Shown piece after piece: positions 1-8,059 of a stretch of DNA of 43,933 bases. The position numbers were made by a program, and so were the translations under genes. Origin of the DNA: Photorhabdus noenieputensis (GTDB lineage: Bacteria; Pseudomonadota; Gammaproteobacteria; Enterobacterales; Enterobacteriaceae); the NCBI RefSeq assembly GCF_018448935.1, contig NZ_RCWC01000043.1, positions 1-43,933 of the forward strand, written 5' to 3'. The stretch's first letter is position 1; every line of letters begins with the position of its first letter. Below the pieces are notes generated by a model, which was not told the origin of the DNA, did no database searches, and worked only from the letters and a program-made list of their open reading frames with translations.

Positions 1-2
1 AA

Positions 3-107
3 ACGAGTCAATTAAGCATTAAAGCGAAGCGTAGACGAATATGGATGAAAACCCAATTTTTGGAGCGAGTATTACAGGCGGGTTTTGCTAATGTGAGTGA
101 TATTTAA
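3..107 (+). CDS. 3' end of an unidentified gene (partial)
   Basis: An open frame runs from the window edge to a TAA at 105-107 and gives 34 residues rich in Lys/Arg followed by an amphipathic stretch ending NVSDI. I do not recognise the family. It is in the same frame as the ORF at 114, separated only by the stop and two codons. The two could therefore be one gene broken by a nonsense change, or two adjacent genes. The start lies outside the window. Confidence 0.35.
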   Translation, partial: TSQLSIKAKRRRIWMKTQFLERVLQAGFANVSDI

Positions 108-113
108 TCATTC

Positions 114-533
114 ATGCGGTTGCCCTGGGCTCTTAATGACGGGAAAAGAATAAAGATCGATTCGTTAACGGGACATATTGTGCGTATTGGAGGGGCTCCG
201 AGAGTCGGAGGGCTGACAGTTGTATTTGATGATGGTAGTAGCCATCGATTAGGTACAATATCTGGTGAGACGGCATCTATTTCTCTGAATGGCAGTCGAA
301 TTACCAGTTTGGAAGTATGGGGCAATGGTGCTGTTGATCAAGCGGTCTTTACTTTGAGTGATGGTCGTTCGTTGTCATTTGGCGCACCTGGAACATCTCG
401 ATATAGGAAATTTTATGTTGGCGAAAGTCACTATATTGCAGGGATATATCTGTCCAGTGATTACAGCCCATTAGCAGGTCAGGCAGCAAATATCGCTGTA
501 TCTTATCAGTTGATAAATGATGATGAAAAATAA
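114..533 (+). CDS. Small beta-rich protein, possibly jacalin-like lectin domain
   Basis: The 139-residue product has no signal peptide or membrane segment and alternates short hydrophobic strands with Gly/Ser turns. Its central and C-terminal pattern (ITSLEVWGN, then TLSDGRSLSFG, then an aromatic-rich strand and HYIAGIYLSS) resembles the repeated strand-turn units of jacalin-like beta-prism lectins. That is pattern recognition, not a proven match. The ATG at 114 has only a weak purine stretch (GAGTGA) about 13 bases upstream. The reading frame continues upstream through a single TAA at 105-107, so this may be the 3' part of a longer, interrupted gene. A strong hairpin follows at 599-670. Confidence 0.45.
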   Translation: MRLPWALNDGKRIKIDSLTGHIVRIGGAPRVGGLTVVFDDGSSHRLGTISGETASISLNGSRITSLEVWGNGAVDQAVFTLSDGRSLSFGAPGTSRYRKFYVGESHYIAGIYLSSDYSPLAGQAANIAVSYQLINDDEK

Positions 534-598
534 TAGCTTTTAACAAGTATATTTTATGTACGTAGGATGTTATTAGCTTTTATTTAATTATTTGATGC

Positions 599-670
599 AA
601 TTGCCGACGTCTATGCCCATAGGGGGAATAGCTCCTTTGATGAATAGTTCTTTTGATGTCGGCAATTTTT
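599..670 (+). terminator. Long-stem hairpin followed by T-run
   Basis: Arms at 599-611 and 655-667 pair over 13 positions with one G-U pair, and TTTTT follows directly. The 43-base loop contains a second, shorter stem (AGGGGG / CTCCT). It sits downstream of the 114-533 ORF and downstream (in minus-strand terms, after the stop) of the AraC-type gene. The loop is larger than in a usual intrinsic terminator. Confidence 0.5.
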
Positions 671-696
671 GTATATTACTTCAATAACTATTTACT

Positions 697-1473
697 TTAA
701 CTGCGCTCCTTATAAGCAGACATATATTCCCTTGGTGAACGCCCGGTCATTTTCTTGAAAAAGATTGCAAAAGCACTATCACTGGCAAATTCTAATTCGC
801 TAGCAACAGATGACAAATTACCCTGTTTTGCCAGTAATTCTATAGATTTGATTAAACGCCATTGTTGTCGCCACTGTTGATAACTGAGTCCTGTTTCTCG
901 GCGAAATATCCGACTGATGGTTTTTTCACTGGCTCCAATATTCATGGCCAGTATTTTGAGCGGTGGTGGCAGTGTGGTCAGAGGAATACGGGTCAAACGA
1001 CGGTCGAAAGGGAGCGGTAATAATGTCGGTTCTCTTTTTGCCAGATGGATTTCGTCAAGACAAACTGCCAATAGGTTAGCGACAGCTCCATGTAACCAAT
1101 CTGTATTAAAGGGAGCCAGCGCTATTCGTTCTAATACTTCACGAAACAGAGGTGTAACTTCCAATACCTCAACGTTTTCTGCTAAGCATCCGATCCGATT
1201 TACATCCAGATAAATCGAGCGGTATCCGACGGATTCTTTTATCTCTGCCCTATGAATAATACGCGGTGGAATCCAGGCGACCCGAGTTGGTGGAAGTATG
1301 CATAACTGATCTGCCAGGGTGATATTGATGCATCCTTGCTGAGTGAATAGTAATTGCCCCATCTCATGTTGATGAAATCCTGAGTCATGCTGACCTAGTT
1401 CAGCCGCAATTCCCACTACCGGTACTCCAAGGCTATCAGGATCAAAACTATCATCACGAGAAAGCCATGCCAT
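697..1473 (-). CDS. AraC-family transcriptional regulator (cupin + two HTHs)
   Basis: The 258-residue product has an N-terminal cupin-like sensing domain (HQHEMGQLLFTQQG around residues 34-47, then a PPxRVAWIPP stretch). Its C-terminal AraC DNA-binding domain has a first helix-turn-helix around 170-190 (MNIGASEKTISRIFRRETGL) and a second around 218-248, ending in the conserved GRSPREY motif. The organisation resembles E. coli NimR (YeaM). The ATG at 1473 has an AGGA Shine-Dalgarno. The divergent neighbour is an MFS drug-exporter-type gene, so local control of that exporter is likely. The inducer is unknown. Confidence 0.85.
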   Translation of the reverse strand: MAWLSRDDSFDPDSLGVPVVGIAAELGQHDSGFHQHEMGQLLFTQQGCINITLADQLCILPPTRVAWIPPRIIHRAEIKESVGYRSIYLDVNRIGCLAENVEVLEVTPLFREVLERIALAPFNTDWLHGAVANLLAVCLDEIHLAKREPTLLPLPFDRRLTRIPLTTLPPPLKILAMNIGASEKTISRIFRRETGLSYQQWRQQWRLIKSIELLAKQGNLSSVASELEFASDSAFAIFFKKMTGRSPREYMSAYKERS

Positions 1474-1548
1474 ATTGATGTCCTATTTAATAAATAAAAT
1501 GTCTTTATTATTATAATATGACAGTTAAGGGCATGCTAATTTACGTTT

Positions 1549-1675
1549 TATACCCGTTATCTTTCAAGTTGCCTCTTTGTTGGCTGCACTCGCTCACCCC
1601 GGTCACATCGTTATCTATGCTCCCGGGGATTCTCTCCCTTGCCGTCGCGATGCATCTTGAAATCCATAGGGTATA
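1549..1675 (-). repeat. ERIC element (127 bp), copy 1
   Basis: A 127 bp imperfect palindrome whose reverse complement starts TATACCCTATGGATTTC and ends GATAACGGGTATA. It contains the CCGGGGTGAGCGAG and AACTTGAAAGATAACGGGTATA-type blocks typical of enterobacterial repetitive intergenic consensus elements. It is inverted relative to, and differs at only about three positions from, the copy at 39422-39548. It lies between the AraC-type regulator and the MFS gene, probably inside their divergent promoter region. Confidence 0.93.
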
Positions 1676-1701
1676 TTGTCTAATTGATTGAGAAAAATAC
1701 A

Positions 1702-2865
1702 ATGCAACGTAAACTTGGACTTACTTTGGCAACAGCGCTGATGATGTTTCCACAAATTGTAGAAACCATCTATAGCCCGGCATTAACCAATATCGCAAAG
1801 GAATTTAAAGTGAGTGCTGAGCAGGCTGCTCAAACGCTGTCTTTATATTTTTTCGCTTTTGCTATCGGTGTGGTCGTTTGGGGGCGTATGTGCGATCTCA
1901 TAGGCAGACGGCTAACGTTATTGAGTGGATTGTTACTCTATAGCGGTGCTTCGTTAATGGCATTACTAAGCCGTCAGTTTGAGTTGTTACTGGCGGCCAG
2001 AATGTTATCTGCATTTGGGGCCGCAGTGGGCTCGGTAGGAACGCAAACAATGCTGAGAGATTCTTACCAAGGAAGTGAATTAGCTCGGGTGTTTTCTATT
2101 ATGGGCGTCGCCTTGGCCATAGGTCCGGCAGTTGGCATGATAAGTGGTTCTATCTTGGTCTACTTCTGGGGGTATAAAGGTGTCTTTTCCGGCTTGTCTT
2201 TACTTGCGGTATTACTATCAGGCTGGTCTGCTATTTGTCTGCCTGAAACCCGTCCAGCGTCAATGGTAACAATACCGCTAATTAGTACTTTAATTATCAT
2301 GCTTAAGGATGTAGCAATTTGGTGTAATGCGCTGTTAATAGCCCTCTTTAACCTATGTTTGTTCAGTTATTACCAATTAGCTCCATTTAATTTTGAGCGG
2401 TTAGGATTCTCTCCTGAGATGTTTGGTTACACCGGATTATTTTTGGCATTGGGAGTAGGCATTGGCGCTTGGTTGAATAAACTCTTGCTGAACAAACAAT
2501 GGAATTCATCAAATTTAGTGTTGCTTGCTTCTGTTATTGTCCTAATTGGAGGCGGGTTGATAATGGTTCTGGAGGATACTTGGTTGTTTATTCTGCCTAT
2601 GATTTTGATTGTTGTGGCCTACGGAATTGCAATTCCTAACATCCTGGCTTCTGCATTGACTGATTATACGGATAGATTGGGGACGGCAGGAGCATTATTG
2701 GGGTTACTATATTATTTGATGTTAGGTGGCGGTTTGGCGCTAGCGGGTTGGAACCAACATCTTGGGATTGTTTTGATATGTTGTGGTTGTTTTATCCTAT
2801 TGTTGGCTGTAACCAATTATTTCAAATTAATGAGAGCTAAAGACAACCTATCAGTTGTGGAATAA
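1702..2865 (+). CDS. MFS transporter, Bcr/CflA-like drug exporter
   Basis: A 387-residue inner-membrane protein with about 12 hydrophobic segments. The loop 2-3 motif of major facilitator proteins is seen as GRMCDLIGRR around residues 61-70. The N-terminal ETIYSPALTNIAKEF motif is typical of Bcr/CflA-type proton-driven multidrug exporters. I place the start at the ATG at 1702 (MQRKLGL), preceded by GAGAAA, rather than the in-frame TTG at 1684. The AraC-type gene is divergent across the ERIC and is the likely regulator. The substrate cannot be told from the sequence. Confidence 0.85.
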   Translation: MQRKLGLTLATALMMFPQIVETIYSPALTNIAKEFKVSAEQAAQTLSLYFFAFAIGVVVWGRMCDLIGRRLTLLSGLLLYSGASLMALLSRQFELLLAARMLSAFGAAVGSVGTQTMLRDSYQGSELARVFSIMGVALAIGPAVGMISGSILVYFWGYKGVFSGLSLLAVLLSGWSAICLPETRPASMVTIPLISTLIIMLKDVAIWCNALLIALFNLCLFSYYQLAPFNFERLGFSPEMFGYTGLFLALGVGIGAWLNKLLLNKQWNSSNLVLLASVIVLIGGGLIMVLEDTWLFILPMILIVVAYGIAIPNILASALTDYTDRLGTAGALLGLLYYLMLGGGLALAGWNQHLGIVLICCGCFILLLAVTNYFKLMRAKDNLSVVE

Positions 2866-3012
2866 CCTGACATTGGGAAGATTTGGAATTATGGTAAACC
2901 AATCAGGTAAAAAAGAGGTTTGATGCAGACGATGTGGGTTTTTAGGAACGAATAATAACGCAGACGCTGCCATGTCAGGCCCGTACATTTAGCATATATT
3001 TTGTGGTTTGGC

Positions 3013-3050
3013 AAAAAAGGCACTTTACCAAGAGGTACAGCGCCTTTTTT
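3013..3050. terminator. Bidirectional intrinsic terminator after fis
   Basis: Arms 3017-3029 and 3034-3046 pair over 13 positions with one mismatch and one wobble around an AAGA loop. The hairpin is flanked by A6 on the left and T6 on the right, so it can end transcripts from both sides. It serves fis (minus) and possibly anything reading through from the MFS gene. Confidence 0.85.
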
Positions 3051-3069
3051 AATGAACTAACTTTAGTGA

Positions 3070-3366
3070 TTAGTTCATGCCATATTTTTTCAATTTCTTA
3101 CGCAGTGTGCCACGGTTGATGCCCATCATCAGGGCAGCGCGCGTTTGGTTGCCACGGGTGTATTGCATCACCATGTCCAACAATGGCTGTTCCACTTCAG
3201 CCAATACCAGCTCATACAGATCATTAACATCTTGACCGTTTAATTGAGCAAAATAGTTCTTCAGTGCTTGTTTAACTGAATCACGTAAAGGTTTTTGGGT
3301 TACCTGATCTTGTGAATTTACAGTAGCAACGGTTAGTACGTCAGAATTTACGCGTTGTTCGAACAT
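3070..3366 (-). CDS. fis: DNA-binding protein Fis
   Basis: The 98-residue product [17 protein letters not shown]... ends in [17 protein letters not shown] and has the length of E. coli Fis. Fis is a nucleoid protein that bends DNA, activates rRNA promoters and assists site-specific recombination and replication. The C-terminal helix-turn-helix spans about residues 74-95. An in-frame ATG further upstream at 3444 lies inside dusB and is not the start. It is the second gene of the dusB-fis operon, 25 bases after dusB, which is the classic enterobacterial arrangement. A strong terminator follows. Confidence 0.98.
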   Translation of the reverse strand: MFEQRVNSDVLTVATVNSQDQVTQKPLRDSVKQALKNYFAQLNGQDVNDLYELVLAEVEQPLLDMVMQYTRGNQTRAALMMGINRGTLRKKLKKYGMN

Positions 3367-3391
3367 AGTTCTGTCAGCTCTTTTCTTTATA

Positions 3392-4357
3392 TTACGCAAA
3401 ATTTTCGAAATATGCCCCCAACACCTCCAGCTGTTCGCTGGCATCCTCTATGGTGTTGAATGTGCGCCGGAACTGGTCATCAGGAGCATGTTCCCGGAGA
3501 TACCAGGATACATGCTTACGTGCTATACGGGCTCCCTTGCCTGGACCATAAAAGTCGTGCAATTCCCGTACGTGCTCGCTCATTAAACGCTGCACTTCGC
3601 CAATCGGCATCGGTGACAGCAGTTCCCCTGTTGCCAGATAGTGCTGGATTTCCCGGAAGATCCAGGGTCTTCCCTGAGCAGCGCGGCCTATCATCAGGGC
3701 ATCAGCCCCGGTGTATTCAAGCACTGCTCTGGCCTTAAGCGGGTCAGTAATGTCACCATTGGCAATAACCGGAATGGCAACAGTCTGCTTAACTGTCCGA
3801 ATATTGTCGTACTCTGCTTCTCCGTTAAATAAGCAGGCACGAGTCCTGCCGTGGATCGTCAGAGCTTGAATACCACAATGCTCGGCCAATTGGGCAATCT
3901 TTACACAGTTTCGTTCTTCTGGCGACCATCCAGTGCGGATTTTCAGCGTAACAGGAACATCTACTGCGTTTACAACGGTAGAAAGAATTCTTTCCACCAA
4001 TTCTGGGTAACGTAGTAAAGCCGAACCTGCTAGCTTACGATTCACTTTCTTGGCTGGACACCCCATGTTGATATCAATGATCTGAGCACCATTAGCGACG
4101 TTTATCTTCGCTGCCGCTGCCATTTCATCGGGATCACTGCCAGCGATTTGCACGGAACGAATTCCCGGTTCGTCACTGTGAACCATACGTAGCCGGGATT
4201 TGTCTGTCTTCCAGACCTGTGGGTTGGAAGATAGCATTTCCGATACTGTCATACCTGCACCCATTTTGTAACATAGTGACCGAAACGGACGGTCAGTTAT
4301 GCCAGCCATTGGGGCCGCAATAAGACAGTTTTTCAGCTGGTATTGTCCGATACGCAT
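3392..4357 (-). CDS. dusB: tRNA-dihydrouridine synthase B
   Basis: An FMN- and NADPH-dependent enzyme that reduces uridine to dihydrouridine in the tRNA D-loop. The TIM-barrel start ([15 protein letters not shown]), the [18 protein letters not shown] motif with the catalytic Cys near residue 100, and [12 protein letters not shown] are all present. I choose the start giving [10 protein letters not shown] (321 residues), as in E. coli. An in-frame ATG seven codons upstream (4378) is possible, and neither has a clear Shine-Dalgarno. It is the first gene of the dusB-fis operon, transcribed from the promoter at 4400-4428. Confidence 0.96.
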   Translation of the reverse strand: MRIGQYQLKNCLIAAPMAGITDRPFRSLCYKMGAGMTVSEMLSSNPQVWKTDKSRLRMVHSDEPGIRSVQIAGSDPDEMAAAAKINVANGAQIIDINMGCPAKKVNRKLAGSALLRYPELVERILSTVVNAVDVPVTLKIRTGWSPEERNCVKIAQLAEHCGIQALTIHGRTRACLFNGEAEYDNIRTVKQTVAIPVIANGDITDPLKARAVLEYTGADALMIGRAAQGRPWIFREIQHYLATGELLSPMPIGEVQRLMSEHVRELHDFYGPGKGARIARKHVSWYLREHAPDDQFRRTFNTIEDASEQLEVLGAYFENFA

Positions 4358-4399
4358 AAACGAAGAAAGAGTGGCCATACTGTGACTGCAAGGGCGCGT

Positions 4400-4428
4400 A
4401 TATTACGCATTTTTCGCAAAATATGAAA
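4400..4428 (-). promoter_or_regulatory. dusB-fis promoter with GC-rich discriminator
   Basis: On the minus strand TTTCAT (4423-4428) is followed after exactly 17 bases by TAATAT (4400-4405) and then the GC-rich ACGCGCCC. The arrangement matches what is known of the E. coli fis promoter, whose GC discriminator and start at C make it sensitive to growth rate and ppGpp/DksA. The leader to the dusB start would be about 35 bases. Function here is inferred from similarity. Confidence 0.75.
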
Positions 4429-4555
4429 GGCCAAACTTTGAGCAAATCGTCATTTGTTACAACTTTTTTCCAGCTTTTCTTCTGTGGTAAATATAATTAT
4501 TCATAAATAACATGGTGTTATATGTTATTGGTAAAGTTTGTCACTTAGGATTTTT

Positions 4556-4577
4556 CTATCAGCAAGTTTGCTGATAG
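4556..4577. repeat. Perfect 22 bp inverted repeat upstream of dusB
   Basis: Reads CTATCAGCAA-GT-TTGCTGATAG, so every base of both 10-base arms pairs. It lies between the prmA stop and the dusB-fis promoter, about 130 bases upstream of the -35. On the minus strand no T-run follows, so it is not an obvious prmA terminator. It could be an operator or an RNA hairpin at the prmA 3' end. Confidence 0.5.
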
Positions 4578-4640
4578 CACGGATTACCATCAATAAGTGA
4601 TCAAAATTCACACTTGAAATTATAACAAAATAAAATAATT

Positions 4641-5531
4641 TCAATTTGTTGCTATTTTTGTCCCAGATATCCGACACCACTCTTCCTGTTCCGCAACAGG
4701 ATCGATGACGAATTTATCAGTATAAGCCTGAATAACACTTTCTGCTTGGTTCGTTAAAATACCTGATAAACCTAACAAGCCACCCGGTTTTGGTAATGCA
4801 CCAATTACAGGGGCGAGTTCACGCAGAGGGCCTGCCAAAATATTAGCAATTACTACATCAGATTCAAGATCGGCTGGTGCATCTTTCGCCAAATATAGCG
4901 TTAAACGCTCCAGAACGCCATTACGTTCTGCGTTGTCTCGGCTGGCTTGAATAGCTTGTGGGTCGATATCTATGCCAATAGCGTGCGTTGCACCGAGTTT
5001 TAACGCGGCAATTGCCAGTATGCCGGAGCCACAACCAAAATCGATAACCGTTTTACCTGCCAGATTGAGACTGTCTAGCCATTGCAGGCATAACGATGTG
5101 GTTGGGTGAGTACCGGTACCAAAAGCCAGTCCAGGGTCCAGCATCACGTTGACAGCATCAGGATCAGGGACGTCGCGCCAGCTTGGACAGATCCACAAGC
5201 GGTTGCCAAAACGCATTGGGTGGAAGTTATCCATCCATTCACGTTCCCAGTCTTTGTCTTCCAACTGCTCAATTTTATGAATAAATCCTTTACCCAACTC
5301 AGGAACTTGTTCGAGCTGGCTGATAACTGCTTTCATATCTGTTTCAGCATCATAAAGCCCGATGACATCTGTATCTCCCCATAAGCGAGTCTCGCCTGGT
5401 AGGGGTTCGAATACGGGATTATCGTGGCTGTCTTGAAAGGTGACGGATACTGCTCCATTTTCCATCAGAGTATCTCCAAGGGATTCAGCGAGCTGTCCTG
5501 TAGTATTTAATCGAAGTTGTATCCAAGGCAT
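4641..5531 (-). CDS. prmA: Ribosomal protein L11 methyltransferase
   Basis: The 296-residue product trimethylates several amino groups of ribosomal protein L11 using SAM. The N-terminal L11-recognition domain begins [10 protein letters not shown]. The central linker carries [14 protein letters not shown]. The SAM-binding motif [20 protein letters not shown] lies around residues 164-183, followed by [26 protein letters not shown] is also typical of PrmA. AAGGAG precedes the ATG at 5531. It follows panF, as in E. coli, and probably shares a transcript with it. Confidence 0.97.
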   Translation of the reverse strand: MPWIQLRLNTTGQLAESLGDTLMENGAVSVTFQDSHDNPVFEPLPGETRLWGDTDVIGLYDAETDMKAVISQLEQVPELGKGFIHKIEQLEDKDWEREWMDNFHPMRFGNRLWICPSWRDVPDPDAVNVMLDPGLAFGTGTHPTTSLCLQWLDSLNLAGKTVIDFGCGSGILAIAALKLGATHAIGIDIDPQAIQASRDNAERNGVLERLTLYLAKDAPADLESDVVIANILAGPLRELAPVIGALPKPGGLLGLSGILTNQAESVIQAYTDKFVIDPVAEQEEWCRISGTKIATN

Positions 5532-5572
5532 AAAAAATTCTCCTTATTGAAAATAGATTAAAAGTGACCAAC

Positions 5573-7018
5573 TTAGTGTGGTCTGGCCGCTTTTGGCGGT
5601 AATCGCTGACCGATGATATTACCCATCCCGAAAGCCAACAGGCTAAGTAACAATGATGGCACGATCGGATGGAAGCCCAATAGATGGATATTGAAACTAG
5701 CAAGCAGAGTGTAGCTTGTTGCCCCGGTAATCATCGAACTGATAGCGCCATAGGCATTGGCTTTTTCCCAATACAGGCCCAGAACTAATGGCCAGAGGAA
5801 TACGGCCTGTAAGCCACCGAAGGCCAATAGATTCAGCCAGATAATCATCTCGGGTGGGTGCCAGGCGGCTAAAAGTAGCAACAAACCAAGAATTAGGGTA
5901 GAAAAACTGGAAATTCGGGCGAGTCTTTTTTCCTGTACGATTTGTTGTGGAAACAGGTTTAGGTAGAGATCTTTGACGATGGTTGCAGAAGATTGCAGCA
6001 GTTGTGCATTAATTGTGGACATAATGGCGGCCATCGGTGCGGCTAGAAAAATTCCAGCAGCGAATGGTGGCAATACAGTGATCATCAATGTTGGGATCAC
6101 CTGATCGGGAATGGTCAAATCAGGAATAATGGCTCGACCAATTGCTCCAGCTAAGTGCATACCAAACATGAGGAGCGTCATGACGATGGTTCCGATGATG
6201 ATGCCACGGTGAACAGCTTTGCTATCGCGGTAGGAGATGCAACGAACGGCAGTATGAGGTAATCCAATTACCCCAAAACAGACCAGTATCCAGAACGATG
6301 CCATGAAAGGTCCGCTAAGGATATGGTCTGCGCCTTGTGGGGAAACCAGCTCAGGATTAATTGTGCGTAATGTGGTGACTGCTTCCGACAGACCTCCCGC
6401 CTTATAGATAATTGCTACCAGCAATAGAACAGTGCCTAACAACATGACCAGCCCTTGTAGGGCATCATTGAGGACACTCGCTCTGAACCCCCCAAATGCG
6501 GTATAGAGAGCGATAGAGATACCGAAAATCATTAATCCGGTGCCATAAGGGATACCCGCAGCAGTTTCCAGCAGGCGTGCACCACCAATAAACTGAACGG
6601 TCATCGCGCCAACAAAAGCGACTAAAAGACTTAGGCTGGCAAACCAAACCAGAAAACGACTGCCATAACGGGCATACAACATGTCATTGAGAGTAACCGC
6701 ATTATAGCGACGGGCAAGAATGGCAAATTTTTTACCTAATACGGCCAAGGAAAGCCATATTGCCGGCAACTGAATCAGCGACAGTAATACCCACCCCAGA
6801 CCATATTTATAGGCTGCCCCCGGCCCGCCGATGAATGAGCTGGCACTGATATAGGTGGCCGTAATGGTCATTGCCAATACAAAGCCGCCCATTGAACGGT
6901 TGCCAAGGAAATACTCAGTCAGGAAGGGGCCTTTCTGGTGGCGTCGATAAGCGTAAACTGACAGGAGAAATACCAGCGCAAGATAGCCAAGCAGAGGTAA
7001 GATAACTTCACTTTGCAT
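5573..7018 (-). CDS. panF: Sodium/pantothenate symporter
   Basis: A sodium:solute symporter-family inner-membrane protein that imports pantothenate, the precursor of CoA. About 13 hydrophobic segments are visible over 481 residues. The stretches GGFRASVLNDALQGLVML and GIFLAAPMAAIMSTINAQLL are characteristic. I choose the second ATG (7018): GGAGG sits six bases before it, whereas the first ATG (7024) directly abuts GGAGG. It overlaps the end of yhdT by 11 bases, which implies translational coupling. The yhdT-panF-prmA order matches E. coli. Confidence 0.96.
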   Translation of the reverse strand: MQSEVILPLLGYLALVFLLSVYAYRRHQKGPFLTEYFLGNRSMGGFVLAMTITATYISASSFIGGPGAAYKYGLGWVLLSLIQLPAIWLSLAVLGKKFAILARRYNAVTLNDMLYARYGSRFLVWFASLSLLVAFVGAMTVQFIGGARLLETAAGIPYGTGLMIFGISIALYTAFGGFRASVLNDALQGLVMLLGTVLLLVAIIYKAGGLSEAVTTLRTINPELVSPQGADHILSGPFMASFWILVCFGVIGLPHTAVRCISYRDSKAVHRGIIIGTIVMTLLMFGMHLAGAIGRAIIPDLTIPDQVIPTLMITVLPPFAAGIFLAAPMAAIMSTINAQLLQSSATIVKDLYLNLFPQQIVQEKRLARISSFSTLILGLLLLLAAWHPPEMIIWLNLLAFGGLQAVFLWPLVLGLYWEKANAYGAISSMITGATSYTLLASFNIHLLGFHPIVPSLLLSLLAFGMGNIIGQRLPPKAARPH

Positions 7019-7250
7019 TCTCATCCTCCAGCGGGACTTCTTTGAAAATAAACTTCACCATTAACCAGCAGAGGATGATGAATACGGCTGGTAGTAACAA
7101 ACATGCCATTTCAAACCAACGAGGTAAGCCAATGACACCGGGAGCATCACTGGGTAAATAGGCTGCCAATAGCCAGCCAATAAGGTAAGCAAGTGTTAGG
7201 AACACTGCCCAAAGTGCTTCTTTATGGGATTGAACAAATCGTCTGTCCAT
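7008..7250 (-). CDS. yhdT: Small inner-membrane protein YhdT (DUF997)
   Basis: An 80-residue protein with two hydrophobic segments (about residues 13-33 and 48-70). It has the length and position of E. coli YhdT, directly upstream of and overlapping panF. The function is unknown; the overlap suggests a role tied to pantothenate uptake. In E. coli yhdT follows accC, whereas here about 2 kb with lhgO and a degenerate gene separates them. It therefore probably has its own promoter in the region to its right. GGAAGA precedes the start. Confidence 0.9.
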   Translation of the reverse strand: MDRRFVQSHKEALWAVFLTLAYLIGWLLAAYLPSDAPGVIGLPRWFEMACLLLPAVFIILCWLMVKFIFKEVPLEDENAK

Positions 7251-7528
7251 TCGTTCTTCCGGTAATTAAATAAATTAGAATGGGAAGGGAAGGATTGTAC
7301 GGCAAGATGTGAATTTATTCAGGAAAAATGTGATATAAAGTAAGTCATTTGAGTTTCGCTTAAAAACTTTTCTACATGAATAGATTATCTCGTATTCTTG
7401 TAACATAACCCATATAAGAAAAAGCATTTTCTGAATATGTTGATCGCATTTTTATCCTATTTTTCCCACAAGATGATTGGTAATGTTATAAACAAATTTA
7501 GGTTGTTTATTTATTGGAGACTAATACT
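7251..7528. other. AT-rich intergenic region upstream of yhdT
   Basis: I see no gene here. A minus-strand TACAAT at 7294-7299, about 45 bases before yhdT, could be a -10 element, but no convincing -35 accompanies it. The rest is AT-rich without clear repeats. Confidence 0.4.
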
Positions 7529-8034
7529 GTGAAAAGAAATATGAAATACAATGAAATTAAATTATTGCCCGGCAATAACTTATTTGATATTGGTTATCAT
7601 AATTTGCTATTGAGGGGGAAATTCAAAAGATCGGCAAAACATTTTTATCGAACGTGATAGTTTCTACTGGAGGAATCTACTGCCTTATGGTCATTAGCTG
7701 TGCTAATATCTGGAATATTAAACTGAAATGCCCATATATGTTGTTCAATACACAAGAGTTTTATCGCGATACGTTTTTCTTAACGGGTATTATGATCTTG
7801 AGTTTTATACTTTTTCTTTTTTAGTAAAAATATGTCACACTAAAACTTAATTTTTCAGATAACTGCCTAATTTATTTCACGTTATTCAGTTGTGGCTATT
7901 TGTTTTTTTACTACACTGATTTGAATGTAATCAGAAAGTGTATTTCCAATGCAACGAATTGTGTGCTGACAGTTATTGTTATTAGTGTAGTTTTACTCAT
8001 TGGTAAAAATCTAGAAAAATGGGCTGAACGGTAG
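7529..8034 (+). pseudogene. Degenerate small membrane protein gene
   Basis: A GTG at 7529, eight bases after GGAGA, opens a 42-codon frame (MKRNMKYNEIKLLPGN...) ending at 7657. A second frame, open from 7603, takes over near the G5 run at 7614-7618. It encodes hydrophobic stretches (FLSNVIVSTGGIYCLM, then FFLTGIMILSFILFLF) up to tandem stops at 7822-7827. The same frame then continues to 8034 with two further hydrophobic stretches, the last being NCVLTVIVISVVLLIG, and ends KNLEKWAER. This fits one former membrane protein of about 165 residues with a frameshift and two stops. The family is not recognised. Separate small genes are the alternative. Confidence 0.5.
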
Positions 8035-8059
8035 CTGAATCAATAATAGGGAATAAGGT

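Noticed and set aside
2866-2915. Inverted repeat ACCTGA...TCAGGT after the MFS gene as a terminator
   Set aside because: The stem has a bulge and a long loop and is followed by A-rich rather than T-rich sequence.
3367-3444. N-terminal extension of fis to an upstream ATG
   Set aside because: The extension lies inside dusB, has no ribosome-binding site and is absent from the Fis family.
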